Part shown: in pieces, positions 55,028 through 64,000 of the stretch | Numbering within the stretch: the first letter of the stretch is position 1 | How the letters are laid out: the number at the start of each line of letters is the position of its first letter | Assembly (NCBI GenBank): GCA_903995115.1 | Contig: LR877164.1 | Span: 434,001-498,000 of the forward strand | Reading direction: 5' to 3' | Length of the DNA: 64,000 bases | Source of the DNA: Angomonas deanei | Lineage: Eukaryota > Euglenozoa > Kinetoplastea > Trypanosomatida > Trypanosomatidae | Position numbers and translations under genes: made by a program | The notes under the pieces: generated by a model | The model's input: only the letters and a program-made list of their open reading frames with translations | The model's database searches: none | What the model was told of the DNA's origin: nothing

Positions 55028-57376
55028 ATGAACGTCTTTTCCCTTGTGCAAAAATGTGTTATTCTTGTTTTATCTCTACAGGATGTCGCGTTAAATTTCC
55101 TCACATTCCCTGACCCTGGCGACGGCATGTTCATGGCCCAGGTGTATAACATTAGCTGCCCCCGTGTGCAGTGGGGCAACAGTAATGTTAGCGTAGAGCC
55201 CTTTGCGTGGTCGCTGTCGGCCGCTTCACTGGAGGTGGAGTGCTTTTCTGGAATTACATTTTTCAACTACTCGGGAAACCTATCGTTTACAATGACAGTG
55301 GAAGATAGTGTGGTAACGCTAACAAAGGAGTGTGACACGGAGTGCCGAACTACCGATTGCCGAAGAGAGGTTTGCCATATTGCGGCTCGCGTGAAGAGTC
55401 TACAGGTGAACCCCCCTAGCTTACTTCTCGACCGCGCCTTGAACACAGCGCAAGATTACGTCAACGCAAAGTTGCAAACCTATTTGTGTGATGTGGCAGC
55501 GACAGCCCTGTCAAAGGATCTCATCAATACGACTACCGTGCCCCCTCGCCCTCCCCCTTCCGTTGTTTATGGACCAGTTGACGTGGCAGATATGCCGACT
55601 CTAAAGGCCGTTCAGTCGTTGGCGGCCGCGCTTCCCCTCTTGTTAGGAATGCACATTGAAGTGGGTGTAGTGTCGAATACAACTTTTCAGGTTCAGTTCA
55701 GTTTTCCGCAGCTTCTGGAAAGCGCTTTCGACACTGGTATAAATGTTGGCCCCTCGACCGACTCATCCGACGAAGGCAGCTTTGAAACGTTTGTGTCGTT
55801 TGTGAATGCGCTCCGGGGTGTGCTCTCTAAAAACCAAAGGTACATACCCGACACAATGCACTGGGCCTTTTTGCCGGGGACTATTCGTGCCTTATCGTTC
55901 ACAGGTGTTATCCCGGAGGGAGCCGTACTTTCCGTCGACATGACGTTGAGTAACTTGTCCTGCGGCGACAATTACATTTGCTCCGTCAACGCGGACCGGG
56001 GGGTTCTATTTTCAAACTTGAGGATGGACCATGGGGGTGACGTGGGCCAACTGTTTACCAACTATTTAGGCGACTTTCTCGCGGATACTCTGACGGAGAA
56101 GGTGTCGGCGTACACGCGTTCTTTGGGAAAAGAGCGGTTTGATTTACCGATGCGAGAGAGAGCGGTGTCTGTCAACGCACCACCGATGGTTTGCGTGATT
56201 TTGTACGTGTTGCTTTCTTCCATGGGAACCGTCTACTTCGTCAGACGCTCGACAAGGACGACCATCGCGACGGTCGACGGAGACCCCAGTGTGGTTCGCC
56301 TTCTGTTGGAAGACACCGTTTTGTGTGTTGGCGTATTTGTGTGTATCGGTGGTTTCCTATGGTCCAACTGTACCACCGGAGCCTCCGTGATTGTAGGTGG
56401 CGAGCTGCAGGTGTACACCTTTTCGCTCTTGGGCACCGCGAGGGATCTGTGGTCGGCGGGACTGATCCCCCTCTCCATCTGTGTGTTTGTGTTTAGTGGG
56501 GTGTACCCGTATTTCAAACTAATGAGCATTCTACTGTTTACCGTCGTGCTCCAGCGTCCCCACAGCCGTGTGCTGCACGTGATTGACCTGGTGGGAAAGT
56601 TCTCCTTAATTGACACGTTTGTTATGGTGATCCTGGTCAGTGGTCTCACCATTGTGGATATGGTGGAGGTCAACATTTTACCGTCGTTCTACCTCTTTAT
56701 CGTCTCCACCCTGGGCTCGTTGCTTCTGGGCAACTACGCCACGCTCTGTTGGCGTCGCCGTGAGTTTGGCTTAAACAACGAAGACAGTGCACACGATGCG
56801 CTGCTATCCGCACCTGAAGAGTCCCCCGAGGATGACCGGGTGACTTCTTGGAGCTGGAATACGATTTGGTCTTCACCAAAGTATAAAGGGAGAATTGTCT
56901 TACTTGTGTTCTCCTGCCTGGTACTGCTTCCCCCATGGTTGTTCCCCACGCTTCTCTACAGGTTTGGCGGCTTGGCTCCCCTGATCACAAAGGAAACCAA
57001 CCGTTTGAACCTCTTTTATCTGTCACTTTCTTCGGGAACGGTGTGCTTTTGGGTCATGGTCGTATCTGTCTTGGTGATTCCTTTACTGTTTGCCTGGTTT
57101 CCGAAGAATTCGTTCTTCATCTCCTGGTATGCGTGTGATGTGTTTGCTCTCGCATGCGTCGCGAGTTTGCTCCAACTAAACCAATTTGTACAGTTCGTGT
57201 TGGGGGGTGGGGCTGATGACTTCTACAATGCACACGCCTCACTGCTGTGGCCCATGTTTCCCTTCCTTCTTCACCCGGTTGTGTTTTGGGTACTGGTACT
57301 CAACTCTTTGCCGACGGGTGAAACACGTCTTACGAAATTTATAAACCACTGGGTGAACCGAGAACCATATGCGTGA
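55028..57376 (+). CDS. Polytopic membrane protein with PqiA-like domain and large N-terminal ectodomain
   Basis: The 782-residue product starts at ATG 55028 with a hydrophobic signal-like segment. The first about 380 residues are soluble, with several N-x-S/T sequons and paired cysteines (CDTECRTTDCRREVC), consistent with a lumenal or extracellular domain. A weak similarity to lipid-binding TULIP/BPI-type folds is possible but not certain. From about 385 there are eight or so membrane spans. The stretch near 467-540 (LWSAGLIPLSICVFVFSGVY then LVGKFSLIDTFVMVIL) matches the paraquat-inducible protein A (PqiA) pattern. In bacteria PqiA pairs with MCE proteins in lipid movement between membranes; the eukaryotic role is unknown. 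Confidence 0.65.
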   Translation: MNVFSLVQKCVILVLSLQDVALNFLTFPDPGDGMFMAQVYNISCPRVQWGNSNVSVEPFAWSLSAASLEVECFSGITFFNYSGNLSFTMTVEDSVVTLTKECDTECRTTDCRREVCHIAARVKSLQVNPPSLLLDRALNTAQDYVNAKLQTYLCDVAATALSKDLINTTTVPPRPPPSVVYGPVDVADMPTLKAVQSLAAALPLLLGMHIEVGVVSNTTFQVQFSFPQLLESAFDTGINVGPSTDSSDEGSFETFVSFVNALRGVLSKNQRYIPDTMHWAFLPGTIRALSFTGVIPEGAVLSVDMTLSNLSCGDNYICSVNADRGVLFSNLRMDHGGDVGQLFTNYLGDFLADTLTEKVSAYTRSLGKERFDLPMRERAVSVNAPPMVCVILYVLLSSMGTVYFVRRSTRTTIATVDGDPSVVRLLLEDTVLCVGVFVCIGGFLWSNCTTGASVIVGGELQVYTFSLLGTARDLWSAGLIPLSICVFVFSGVYPYFKLMSILLFTVVLQRPHSRVLHVIDLVGKFSLIDTFVMVILVSGLTIVDMVEVNILPSFYLFIVSTLGSLLLGNYATLCWRRREFGLNNEDSAHDALLSAPEESPEDDRVTSWSWNTIWSSPKYKGRIVLLVFSCLVLLPPWLFPTLLYRFGGLAPLITKETNRLNLFYLSLSSGTVCFWVMVVSVLVIPLLFAWFPKNSFFISWYACDVFALACVASLLQLNQFVQFVLGGGADDFYNAHASLLWPMFPFLLHPVVFWVLVLNSLPTGETRLTKFINHWVNREPYA

Positions 57377-57575
57377 TGTTTTTTTTTTTTTTTTTTTAAT
57401 TGTCATTTGCAAATGCTTCGTTTTTATACTGTATGCTGATTTTCGGCTTTCTATTTTTAAGCGTCACTCATCGAAAGGGAGAGCTGTTTAGTTTTTTTTT
57501 TTTTTTTTTGTGCACTTCCCCGTCTCCCCACAAACGCTTCTCTACAGGATTTTTAGCGACTAGTGCTTCTATAGA

Positions 57576-59186
57576 ATGAGCGACGACGATGTGATTGTAC
57601 TGGACACAACATCCAGTGAAGCCGAAAAGTCCGTCTCTTTTACTCCCGAGGGGAGTGTCGGAAAGGAAGAGCCTGTCCCGGTGCAAATGAAAAGAATAGT
57701 AACGTGCGACACTGGTACGTCGACGGAGGAGCAGATGCATCCTCGCTTCGAGGAAGACCTTTCCGCTAATTTTCAAAAGTTGTGCGATTCCATTAATGCT
57801 GGTGTGACGTGGGAGAGCCACAGTGCGAAACCTTCCGGAGAGTTACAATCTTTGAAACGAATGCGAGAAATCTGTGAAACCAAGGCCACTTCCACCCACT
57901 ACTTCCCACGAATAACAGAGAAATGCTTAAAAGGCGACTATGCCTCCGTGAACCCTGCTCACGACTTTTCGGCATACATGGGGCGACTGAGTCGGATGGG
58001 GGATACACCGAAAAGAGCGTTTGGAGTCCCAGAAACACGGTACGTGCTCAAGCCAATAGAGCGAGTGTTCGACAAGCCCTTAGCGCCAGCCCCTCCCACG
58101 AAATGCGACCGTGCCAGAAATCCCAACCCATCGGTTTTGGTTCGCCGTGACGTGGAGGAATTATTAGCGAAGGTTTTTCATACACCCTATACGTACGACG
58201 CGCTGCTGCAGATGCACAGAGACGCCTTGGAGTATCACAGGGTGCGCGACCACTCTGTCGCGGAGGCGGTGGATAGGGCGGCGGTGGAGATGCACAGTGC
58301 GGAGGTGCGGTATAGGGAAATGCTAAATTTGGTAAAATCCACGGTGGAGTTGAATGTCAGAGAGCTTCTTAATGTGTCCAGTTTAGGTCTTGCACCACTC
58401 ACCGAACTGCAGGGTCGCTTGGAGGTGTTGGCGAAGGCTAGACAGGAGCTACTTGAACATGAAAGGCCCCTTCCCACCTCGCAAAACGGGCGGACGAGCG
58501 GGACGCTGTCGGAGGGCGTTTTGAAATGCAGGGTGGTCGACTCGATCGTGGCACGCCACTCGGAACACCTTTTACGGTACGAAACGGAGAATGAGGCGTT
58601 GAAACAGAAGATTAACCAGATGGAAAAGAAAAGAGCAAGGACAGCCAATACGCCTCTAGAGACTCACCTCGTGAAATCTCTTGAACGGTTTAAAGAGGAA
58701 CAGAAGAAGACGATTGCTACGGTAGTAAGCAGTTTTGGATGGAAGTTCGTTCGCATGGAGGGTAACCACCTGGTGTTAGAAAGCGAATATGACGCATCTC
58801 AAGTGGAAGTACCTCTGGAGGACGAACCGGAAAAGGGGTTGGGTAAAGTACTGGCGGAGAAGTTGATGCAGGACATTGAGAAGAACACGCGGACCCGCGC
58901 CGGCGCCTTTCCGGGCGGACAAGACTCCTCGGTTCCAGTGGACCCTGCCTCTCTGTCACCGCTCCCTAGTCTTCCCATTAGCCGCTCCCGGTCTGCCTCA
59001 CAGGAAAAGTGTAGTATTGACCTTGAATCCTTGCCGTCACTGCCATCTAGTTGCTCAAGTCCTCGCTCGGACGGTCCGGGTACCCCATTTCACAACAACG
59101 CCAAGGACTCTGCTGTCGAGCTAGTCTCCCTGCCATCTCTACCGTCATCCAGTAGGTCCTCCTCTGAGGAACCGGTGCAGGCGTGA
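57576..59186 (+). CDS. Coiled-coil protein with triplicated SLPSLPS motif
   Basis: The 536-residue product opens with an acidic, disordered part (MSDDDVIVLDTTSSEAE). A basic/proline stretch and helical coiled coil cover about 190-400. A compact block follows at about 385-420 (VVSSFGWKFVRMEGNHLVL). The C-terminal 90 residues are disordered and hold three copies of a motif of the form S-L-P-S-L-P-S (about 58960, 59030 and 59130). The first resembles many kinetochore or centrosome coiled-coil proteins, but I do not recognise an orthologue. The start is the first ATG after a T run and AG. Confidence 0.6.
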   Translation: MSDDDVIVLDTTSSEAEKSVSFTPEGSVGKEEPVPVQMKRIVTCDTGTSTEEQMHPRFEEDLSANFQKLCDSINAGVTWESHSAKPSGELQSLKRMREICETKATSTHYFPRITEKCLKGDYASVNPAHDFSAYMGRLSRMGDTPKRAFGVPETRYVLKPIERVFDKPLAPAPPTKCDRARNPNPSVLVRRDVEELLAKVFHTPYTYDALLQMHRDALEYHRVRDHSVAEAVDRAAVEMHSAEVRYREMLNLVKSTVELNVRELLNVSSLGLAPLTELQGRLEVLAKARQELLEHERPLPTSQNGRTSGTLSEGVLKCRVVDSIVARHSEHLLRYETENEALKQKINQMEKKRARTANTPLETHLVKSLERFKEEQKKTIATVVSSFGWKFVRMEGNHLVLESEYDASQVEVPLEDEPEKGLGKVLAEKLMQDIEKNTRTRAGAFPGGQDSSVPVDPASLSPLPSLPISRSRSASQEKCSIDLESLPSLPSSCSSPRSDGPGTPFHNNAKDSAVELVSLPSLPSSSRSSSEEPVQA

Positions 59187-59391
59187 ATAATATGAATATA
59201 TAGCAGATCCCCTTTTCAATTGATAGAATCCAAAACTCATTGAAACATGGTTTAAATGTACTTTTTCGTGGTATGTTCCCGTGACTGTTTATCATTGTTA
59301 CACTAGTCGCATCCTTTCCCCCCATTTTTTTTTTTTGTTGACTAAGCACGTAGCCAAAGAAGCATCCTACAGACACCGCCTTTTCTGATTT

Positions 59392-60744
59392 ATGAGAGTA
59401 GTCATTGTGGGAGCGGGTTTGTCGGGCCTGACTCTGGCGTCATTTCTGAGGCGACTCAACATTGATGTTATCATTTTAGAGCAGACGCCCTTTCTTCAAG
59501 CGCAGTATATTCCGCCATACACCTTGTTCGCGAATGCGCTGAGCTGTTACAAGGCCTTTTCCATGGACTATCTCTTTACCAGTGCCGAGAATGAACCTGA
59601 GAAGTATTTTGGCATTAAGAATTCGGATTTGAAGTGGCTGCTCAAGATACGGAATGGAAACATTCGTCTCCAGTCTCTGGGCGAGGAGGACATTATTCCG
59701 ATTAGTACCGCCCCACTCGCGAACTCAGAGTCTATTGTTTCACGGCGCCTGGCGGAGCAGCAGAAGACGAACATGGGGTATGTTCCGCTGCGCACCACCA
59801 TGAGCGCCACGTACCTGCGTGATGCGCTGCGACGCCATGTGCCCGAAATAAAGTTTGGCGCGACGGTGGTGGACTTGGTTCCGCACGACGGTGTAAAAGG
59901 AGGGGTGCACGTGATGCTGGACGACGGGAGTTCGGAGTGGGGCGATGTGGTGGTGGGCGCGGACGGAATGCACAGCGTGATCAGAAGGTTGCTCTACTCC
60001 GGCGAACACGTCGGCAGGAGTAACCGTTCGCTCGGTGCTATTCAGATTGATGGATTTGTCGATGTGAATCACAATCTGAGCGCATTAGAGTTTCCGGTGG
60101 AGCTGTGGGGAAAGGAGAAAACCGTTTCCTTTGTCCCTCACTTCAAGCACGGGGAAAATAGAATCGCCTTCTCCGCGACGATTGGGAAACAGGCGGACGC
60201 GGTTAGTTCACTACACGAGGAGGACACCTTGTCGATTCTCCGGGGTGTTTTGAAGACGCAGTTCCAAGAGTTTGGCAGCGACATTTGTACGTTACTGGGG
60301 CAAGCCACGTTAGCGGTCCCCACCGACGTTTTAGAAGTGCCTGTGATGCCACGGTGGTACAACAAGCGCGCTGTGCTGATGGGCGATGCCGCCCACGGTT
60401 CTCTGCCTTCCTTCCTGCAACAGGATGCCTCTCTTTGCGTGGAGGATGCCGCTCTGCTGGCCACCGCCCTGACGGACGTTCCGCTTCTTCGAGACAACGG
60501 ATTTGAGTACGCTTTTAAGCAGTACGAGAGTGTTAGACGGTCTAGGGTGGAGAAGTACATTCGACAGTCGCGTCGGGCGCGCTCGTTTGCGCTGACCCCG
60601 CATACTGTTGCGCGCGACGTGACCACTTTTCTAACCCCTCCCCTTCTTATTCGTGCCACGCAGCGGTGGCTGTCCGGGTGGTCCTACAGCTCCCAAGCGT
60701 TAGAAATTGACCCAAAGATCAAGATAGAAACGGCTTTCCGTTAG
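59392..60744 (+). CDS. FAD-dependent (class A) monooxygenase
   Basis: The 450-residue product has an N-terminal Rossmann motif GAGLSGL at 7-13 with the ribose-binding acidic E30, a DG motif in VVVGADGMHSVIRR and the second FAD motif GDAAH at about 330. The layout is that of the group A flavoprotein hydroxylases (UbiH/COQ6, salicylate or zeaxanthin type enzymes). No membrane span is obvious until a hydrophobic C-terminal helix around 415-440 (FLTPPLLIRATQRWL). Substrate cannot be assigned; ubiquinone or aromatic hydroxylation are both possible. It does not resemble the squalene epoxidase pattern. Confidence 0.78.
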   Translation: MRVVIVGAGLSGLTLASFLRRLNIDVIILEQTPFLQAQYIPPYTLFANALSCYKAFSMDYLFTSAENEPEKYFGIKNSDLKWLLKIRNGNIRLQSLGEEDIIPISTAPLANSESIVSRRLAEQQKTNMGYVPLRTTMSATYLRDALRRHVPEIKFGATVVDLVPHDGVKGGVHVMLDDGSSEWGDVVVGADGMHSVIRRLLYSGEHVGRSNRSLGAIQIDGFVDVNHNLSALEFPVELWGKEKTVSFVPHFKHGENRIAFSATIGKQADAVSSLHEEDTLSILRGVLKTQFQEFGSDICTLLGQATLAVPTDVLEVPVMPRWYNKRAVLMGDAAHGSLPSFLQQDASLCVEDAALLATALTDVPLLRDNGFEYAFKQYESVRRSRVEKYIRQSRRARSFALTPHTVARDVTTFLTPPLLIRATQRWLSGWSYSSQALEIDPKIKIETAFR

Positions 60745-61018
60745 TGTGAAGATTGTGGCGGCCTCCAAACTTTTCAATTCACAATAACGGTTATTGTTGT
60801 TACTTATTTTTAACCTAATGTAACGACAACAACACATCACAATAATAATATTGACAATAAAGCGAACAAGCGCCCCTGAGGATTCTTACCTGCAATTTTG
60901 TTGTTGTCTTTCTTTTTTTGTGGGCTAAACTGTCTTACACCATATTCTGTTTCCATCTTCTCTTTCTTCACTCCTCGACCTTTTCCCTTCTCCACGTTTA
61001 GCAACCCATATTGAGACG

Positions 61019-61261
61019 ATGGACGAATACCACTACGAAGAAGTCAGTCTGGAAGAAATGATTGTGGAAGGCGGAAAGCTTCTTTTTCCATGTCCATGCG
61101 GGGATTTGTTTGAGCTTCTTCTAACGGACTTTTTCAACGGCAGTGATGTTGCTCAGTGCCCGACATGCTCGCTAACGGTCAAGATTATATTTACGGACGA
61201 ACAGAAAGGGGCGTTTCTTGCGCAGCATTCCACTGCCTCCGCCACCGCTGTGGCCGTGTAG
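61019..61261 (+). CDS. DPH3: Diphthamide biosynthesis protein 3 (CSL zinc-finger)
   Basis: The 80-residue product has the DPH3/KTI11 pattern: a start with Y-E-E-V-x-L-E-E-M, and the CSL zinc motif C25-x-C27 ... C47-x2-C50-S-L. DPH3 is an electron donor that works with DPH1-DPH2 in the first step of making diphthamide on elongation factor 2, and with Elongator in tRNA modification. The length and motif order are standard, and a short A/T-rich tail (ASATAVAV) is the only addition. Confidence 0.9.
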   Translation: MDEYHYEEVSLEEMIVEGGKLLFPCPCGDLFELLLTDFFNGSDVAQCPTCSLTVKIIFTDEQKGAFLAQHSTASATAVAV

Positions 61262-61445
61262 ATGTCCCTCTGCCTTCCCTCTTTCGTATAATAATAATAA
61301 CAACATTGCTTTTTGTTTCCTTTGAATCGAGTCCTTCCCTTCTCGTATGACTTTGAACAGCCGATTCGTATAAAAGACTTTTTTTTTTTTCCCCACTCCT
61401 GTGATATTCCTCTCTCTCTCTCTTTCTCTCTCTCTATGATTCCCC

Positions 61446-61447
61446 AG
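61446..61447 (+). promoter_or_regulatory. Splice acceptor AG of the next gene
   Basis: A long CT-rich tract with CT repeats (about 61379-61445) ends in AG here, nine bases before ATG 61456. Confidence 0.6.
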
Positions 61448-61455
61448 AATTCCCC

Positions 61456-62571
61456 ATGCTGCGTCGTTTTGCTTCCCCCGTTACGGTTGCGGTGTACCGA
61501 TACCTCTCCATCGGCGCCGACACACGGGATACCCTGACCAAGCACCTCACCTCTCTGAAGGAGGAGTGTAAGGGGCAAGGTTTAGATCTAGAGGACATGA
61601 GAGAGTCCGCGCGTACTGCGTCCCAAATGTTTCGCGATGCCTTCGACAAGGAGACGGTCGATGACCCCAGCTTTAAAGGAAAGGTGGCCACACTTTCGGC
61701 GTCGGTCAAGGCGTACAACACCCGACTTGCTAATCTTCAGAACGAGGCGCGCTCCATTCAGTCGGAGGTGGACAGTCTGCTCAAGCTCATGTGGGGAACG
61801 GAGTCCCCTCGGAGCGCGGACTTTTCGTCCCCTCCCACGGCGAAGGTGGACCCGGTGGCGGAGAGTTCGAGTGGGTTTGAAGTCGATCCACCGATTGCCG
61901 CGAAGGTGACCGAGGAAAAGACCAACAAGGCAGCACCGTCGGTGGAACAGGTGGAAGCGGAGCCGGTGACGGAGCCCATTAAGAAAGCCAGTAACGATCC
62001 CGGTGTGACGGAGGAAATTGAGGTAGAGAGCATTGAAGTGGAGGTGGAGCCAGAACCAGAGGCGGCACCCGCGTCGGATCCGGCAGAGACGATGAAAATA
62101 ACGGACATCACTAGAGACTTGTATGAGCGCGGGGTCAACTTTTCGGACTGCCTCGACGCGAAATCACTGCGGCAGCGCTATCGAGACGTCCTCAGCGGCA
62201 AAGTGGCCTCCAGTGTTTCTCAGAGCCAATACAGCGCGCCTTCCTCGGCGGCCTCCACTCAGCCGAAGACGGCTCAGCGTCCTCCCAGCTACCAGCAGCA
62301 GCAGCAACAGCAGTATCAGGCTCCCCCAAACACCAACGAGAGTGGTATTACGTCTGACCCGTACCCCAACGCACAACGGAAGATGGTGGACCCGATGAAG
62401 TATGTGCGGGAGGTGAAGCAGGAAATCGCGATGGAAAAGGGTATAGACGCGAACACGGTGGATCTGTGGAGTGGCAAGGTGAAGCTGGAGGACCACAAGC
62501 GGCTCTACGACTATCCCAGCATTCAGAGTTACCCCATTGAAGTCCGCCAGAAGGGCGACATCCCTCGCTAG
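61456..62571 (+). CDS. Probable mitochondrial protein with a SAP/ARMET-like helix pair
   Basis: The 371-residue product begins MLRRFASPVTVAVYRYLS, a typical mitochondrial presequence. A coiled-coil region (35-110) is followed by a long acidic, valine-rich, disordered part (125-210). A short helical motif then occurs at about 213-250 (ITDITRDLYERGVNFSDCLD then KSLRQRYRDVL), which resembles the SAP-like C-terminal module of ARMET/MANF and other proteins. A Q-rich segment (seven glutamines, 62293-62313) separates this from a C-terminal conserved-looking block. No enzymatic motif is seen. Confidence 0.6.
   Translation: MLRRFASPVTVAVYRYLSIGADTRDTLTKHLTSLKEECKGQGLDLEDMRESARTASQMFRDAFDKETVDDPSFKGKVATLSASVKAYNTRLANLQNEARSIQSEVDSLLKLMWGTESPRSADFSSPPTAKVDPVAESSSGFEVDPPIAAKVTEEKTNKAAPSVEQVEAEPVTEPIKKASNDPGVTEEIEVESIEVEVEPEPEAAPASDPAETMKITDITRDLYERGVNFSDCLDAKSLRQRYRDVLSGKVASSVSQSQYSAPSSAASTQPKTAQRPPSYQQQQQQQYQAPPNTNESGITSDPYPNAQRKMVDPMKYVREVKQEIAMEKGIDANTVDLWSGKVKLEDHKRLYDYPSIQSYPIEVRQKGDIPR
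62293..62313 (+). repeat. Polyglutamine CAG/CAA tract
   Basis: Seven consecutive glutamine codons, six CAG and one CAA, occur in the gene at 61456-62571. The single CAA interruption would limit slippage. Confidence 0.85.
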
Positions 62572-62808
62572 TGAGGCACCTCGCCTACTATTTACATTTG
62601 GAATAGGAAAAAAGAATTCATTATTCCCTAATATTTTTAAAGCATTTTAAAGTTTTTTTTTTTTTTGTTCTGGCAGGATGCATTTTATAACCAACCCGCG
62701 GAATGTGTATTCCTTTTTGTTTTTGGTTCCGATTCTTTTTTTGTTCTGTTTTGTTTGTTTGATGCTTTGCTCTCCCTCTCTCTCGATTTTCTTCGAACTA
62801 GTACGGAA

Positions 62809-63735
62809 ATGCAAAGGGGCAATCTAACTTTTCTGACAAATAGCGCGCCCCGGCGGCGCATTATCATTCTGTTTTCTGTTGTTTTGCTTGGTATTTTTCT
62901 CGCTAGTGTGTTCACCATCTATTTTGGGTGGATAGAAATTGCCGGTCAGGACAGTATACTAAAAAATGATGGATTGGGGGCCGGCATTGCGTCCCTTGGT
63001 GTTTATATTTTGCTGACTCTGTGCACTGCCATTGTTTGCGGGACTGCCCCTCTAATAAAAAAGAGGGTCACACAGGTTTCCGCCGCCCCTCTCATCACTC
63101 CACTTTGTTTTGTGTTTGCCGCCTGCGCTTCGGTGTCTGCGGCCAGTAGAATGGACATTCGCGTCGTGGCCGTGTCAGATAGCGTGGTCTTGTTGGGACT
63201 CTGCGCCATGTCGCCGGAGCGTCGGTCAGCAGTCCTCCTGGTATACGGAAGTATTGAAACAGTCGCCTCAGTATTCTTTCACGACAGCCTGACCGTTGGA
63301 AACGCAATGCTCATGGTATTTGCTGGTTTGATTGCATTTCTAATGACCAGCGTAGTGGTGGAGAACTGCAGCGACGTCTATCCGTTTAGAACTGTAGTGC
63401 GTTTAGATGTTGGTCTTACCATGCTTCTTTCCCTTTTAGACCTGTCTGCATTGATGAAAGGCGTCGTGGATAGTGGTATATGGCCGCCTCTTTTTTGCCG
63501 TTGTTGTGGTTCTATTTGCGCAGCGTCGTATTTTGCGGTGCTGTACGTTTTCTATCGCCGCATGCAAGGCACATCCGTGTCGACTGCCGTGAGTTTGTTT
63601 TTCACCTGCTGTTCCAATCTCCGACTCGTCGGCGCTTCCCTCCGACTTCTTCTACTGGCAAAGTACAGTGTGACACCAGATGCGTTTTTCTTCTTGAATA
63701 TAACGTCACTACTGTGGGGTAGTTATCTTTGGTAA
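62809..63735 (+). CDS. Polytopic membrane protein of unknown function
   Basis: The 308-residue product from ATG 62809 has a short basic N-terminus (NSAPRRR) and about eight to nine hydrophobic spans, including RIIILFSVVLLGIFLASVF and LIAFLMTSVVV. The frame is open back to 62665 through a T-rich leader, but no usable processing site lies before the earlier ATGs, so 62809 is preferred. I recognise no transporter or channel signature. The basic N-terminal loop predicts an inside-facing N-terminus. It closes at TAA 63733-63735. Confidence 0.55.
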   Translation: MQRGNLTFLTNSAPRRRIIILFSVVLLGIFLASVFTIYFGWIEIAGQDSILKNDGLGAGIASLGVYILLTLCTAIVCGTAPLIKKRVTQVSAAPLITPLCFVFAACASVSAASRMDIRVVAVSDSVVLLGLCAMSPERRSAVLLVYGSIETVASVFFHDSLTVGNAMLMVFAGLIAFLMTSVVVENCSDVYPFRTVVRLDVGLTMLLSLLDLSALMKGVVDSGIWPPLFCRCCGSICAASYFAVLYVFYRRMQGTSVSTAVSLFFTCCSNLRLVGASLRLLLLAKYSVTPDAFFFLNITSLLWGSYLW

Positions 63736-63859
63736 TAACTGAAATACACTGGTGGATGGGTTCTTTGCAGTAGTGGGGTGGGTTAGCCTCGTTTTTGAAG
63801 GGTTGGGTTTCCTTTTCGTTGAGGTCCAATCATTTCGCTTCCAGTATATTCATGCACCC

Positions 63860-63891
63860 TTCTCTCTCTTTTTTTTTTTCTTTTAATTCAG
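63860..63891 (+). promoter_or_regulatory. Processing signal for the gene to the right of the window
   Basis: A CT then T tract from 63860 to 63885 is followed by AG at 63890-63891. No open frame starts before the window ends, so this is probably the acceptor of the next gene. Confidence 0.4.
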
Positions 63892-64000
63892 TTACAATTT
63901 TCGCTTTTTTACTTTTCGCATAATTTTTTTTTTTAAATATTTTTATATTCAAACTTTACAAAAGATCAGAGAAGTATATTACGTTGCGGTTTCGTTCCCC

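Noticed and set aside
1-64000. Transposons, retroelements, viral remnants, rRNA, tRNA, or CRISPR arrays
   Set aside because: No reverse-transcriptase, transposase, integrase or capsid motif was seen in any frame, no long terminal or inverted repeats were found, and no spacer-repeat pattern or tRNA-like fold was noticed in the spacers.
1-64000. A bacterial origin of the window
   Set aside because: No ribosome-binding-site/operon structure is present, and the spacers hold T tracts and AG acceptors. Eukaryote-specific families (BRCC36, calcineurin A, Aurora, PXMP4, DPH3) are throughout.

Overview
The window looks like nuclear DNA of a kinetoplastid protist (trypanosomatid or bodonid; genus not determinable from the sequence). 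All 26 gene loci I can support lie on the + strand, with no opposing gene and no sign of spliceosomal introns. Coding regions are separated by short AT-rich spacers, and nearly every start codon is preceded by a long T or CT tract followed by AG. That is the arrangement expected of a polycistronic unit processed by spliced-leader trans-splicing and polyadenylation. Codons are ordinary (standard code) and the proteins are eukaryotic: calcineurin, Aurora- and NEK-like kinases, BRCC36, PXMP4, DPH3, phosphatidylinositol synthase and a PPR protein. I see no rRNA, tRNA, transposon, viral remnant or CRISPR array.

Layout. 137-9005: a giant HECT E3 ubiquitin ligase (about 2,950 codons; three SPRY-like regions, RanBP2-type zinc fingers, C-terminal HECT) whose coding sequence is split over four overlapping reading frames. 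9399-21635: a giant array of about 33 fibronectin type III modules (about 4,080 codons), split over six frames. 21896-24304: a PXMP4-like peroxisomal membrane protein and two tandem bacterial-type sugar O-acetyltransferases. 24646-29306: a spectrin-repeat-like protein, a MATH-BTB protein and a BRCC36-type deubiquitinase. 29515-35211: an Aurora-like kinase, an RRM-like protein, a mitochondrial single-span protein, a small treble-clef-like zinc protein and PI synthase. 35752-43239: a 1,340-residue coiled-coil protein, a MORN-PH protein and a FYVE-kinase. 43608-50477: a J-domain/zinc-finger nuclear protein, guanine deaminase, calcineurin A, a PPR protein and an acylated small protein. 50671-54826: an ATP-grasp/SET fusion, a NEK-like kinase and a small basic protein. 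55028-63735: a PqiA-like membrane protein, a coiled-coil protein, a flavin monooxygenase, DPH3, a mitochondrial protein and a polytopic membrane protein.

The genes do not form an operon-like pathway, as is usual for kinetoplastid clusters. Three ubiquitin-related genes (HECT, MATH-BTB, BRCC36) and four signalling kinases or phosphatases are neighbours, probably by chance.

The items most worth a second look are: (i) eight frame changes concentrated in the two giant genes, several lying exactly at a stop codon, while the remaining 42 kb of the window has none; (ii) the intracellular FN3 array with a recurring W-G-x-W-S box; (iii) the ATP-grasp ligase/SET methyltransferase fusion; (iv) a 3'UTR hairpin shared by the duplicated acetyltransferases with a compensatory base-pair change, and a sharply bounded conversion-like block in their coding regions; (v) a lumenal-domain/PqiA fusion protein.
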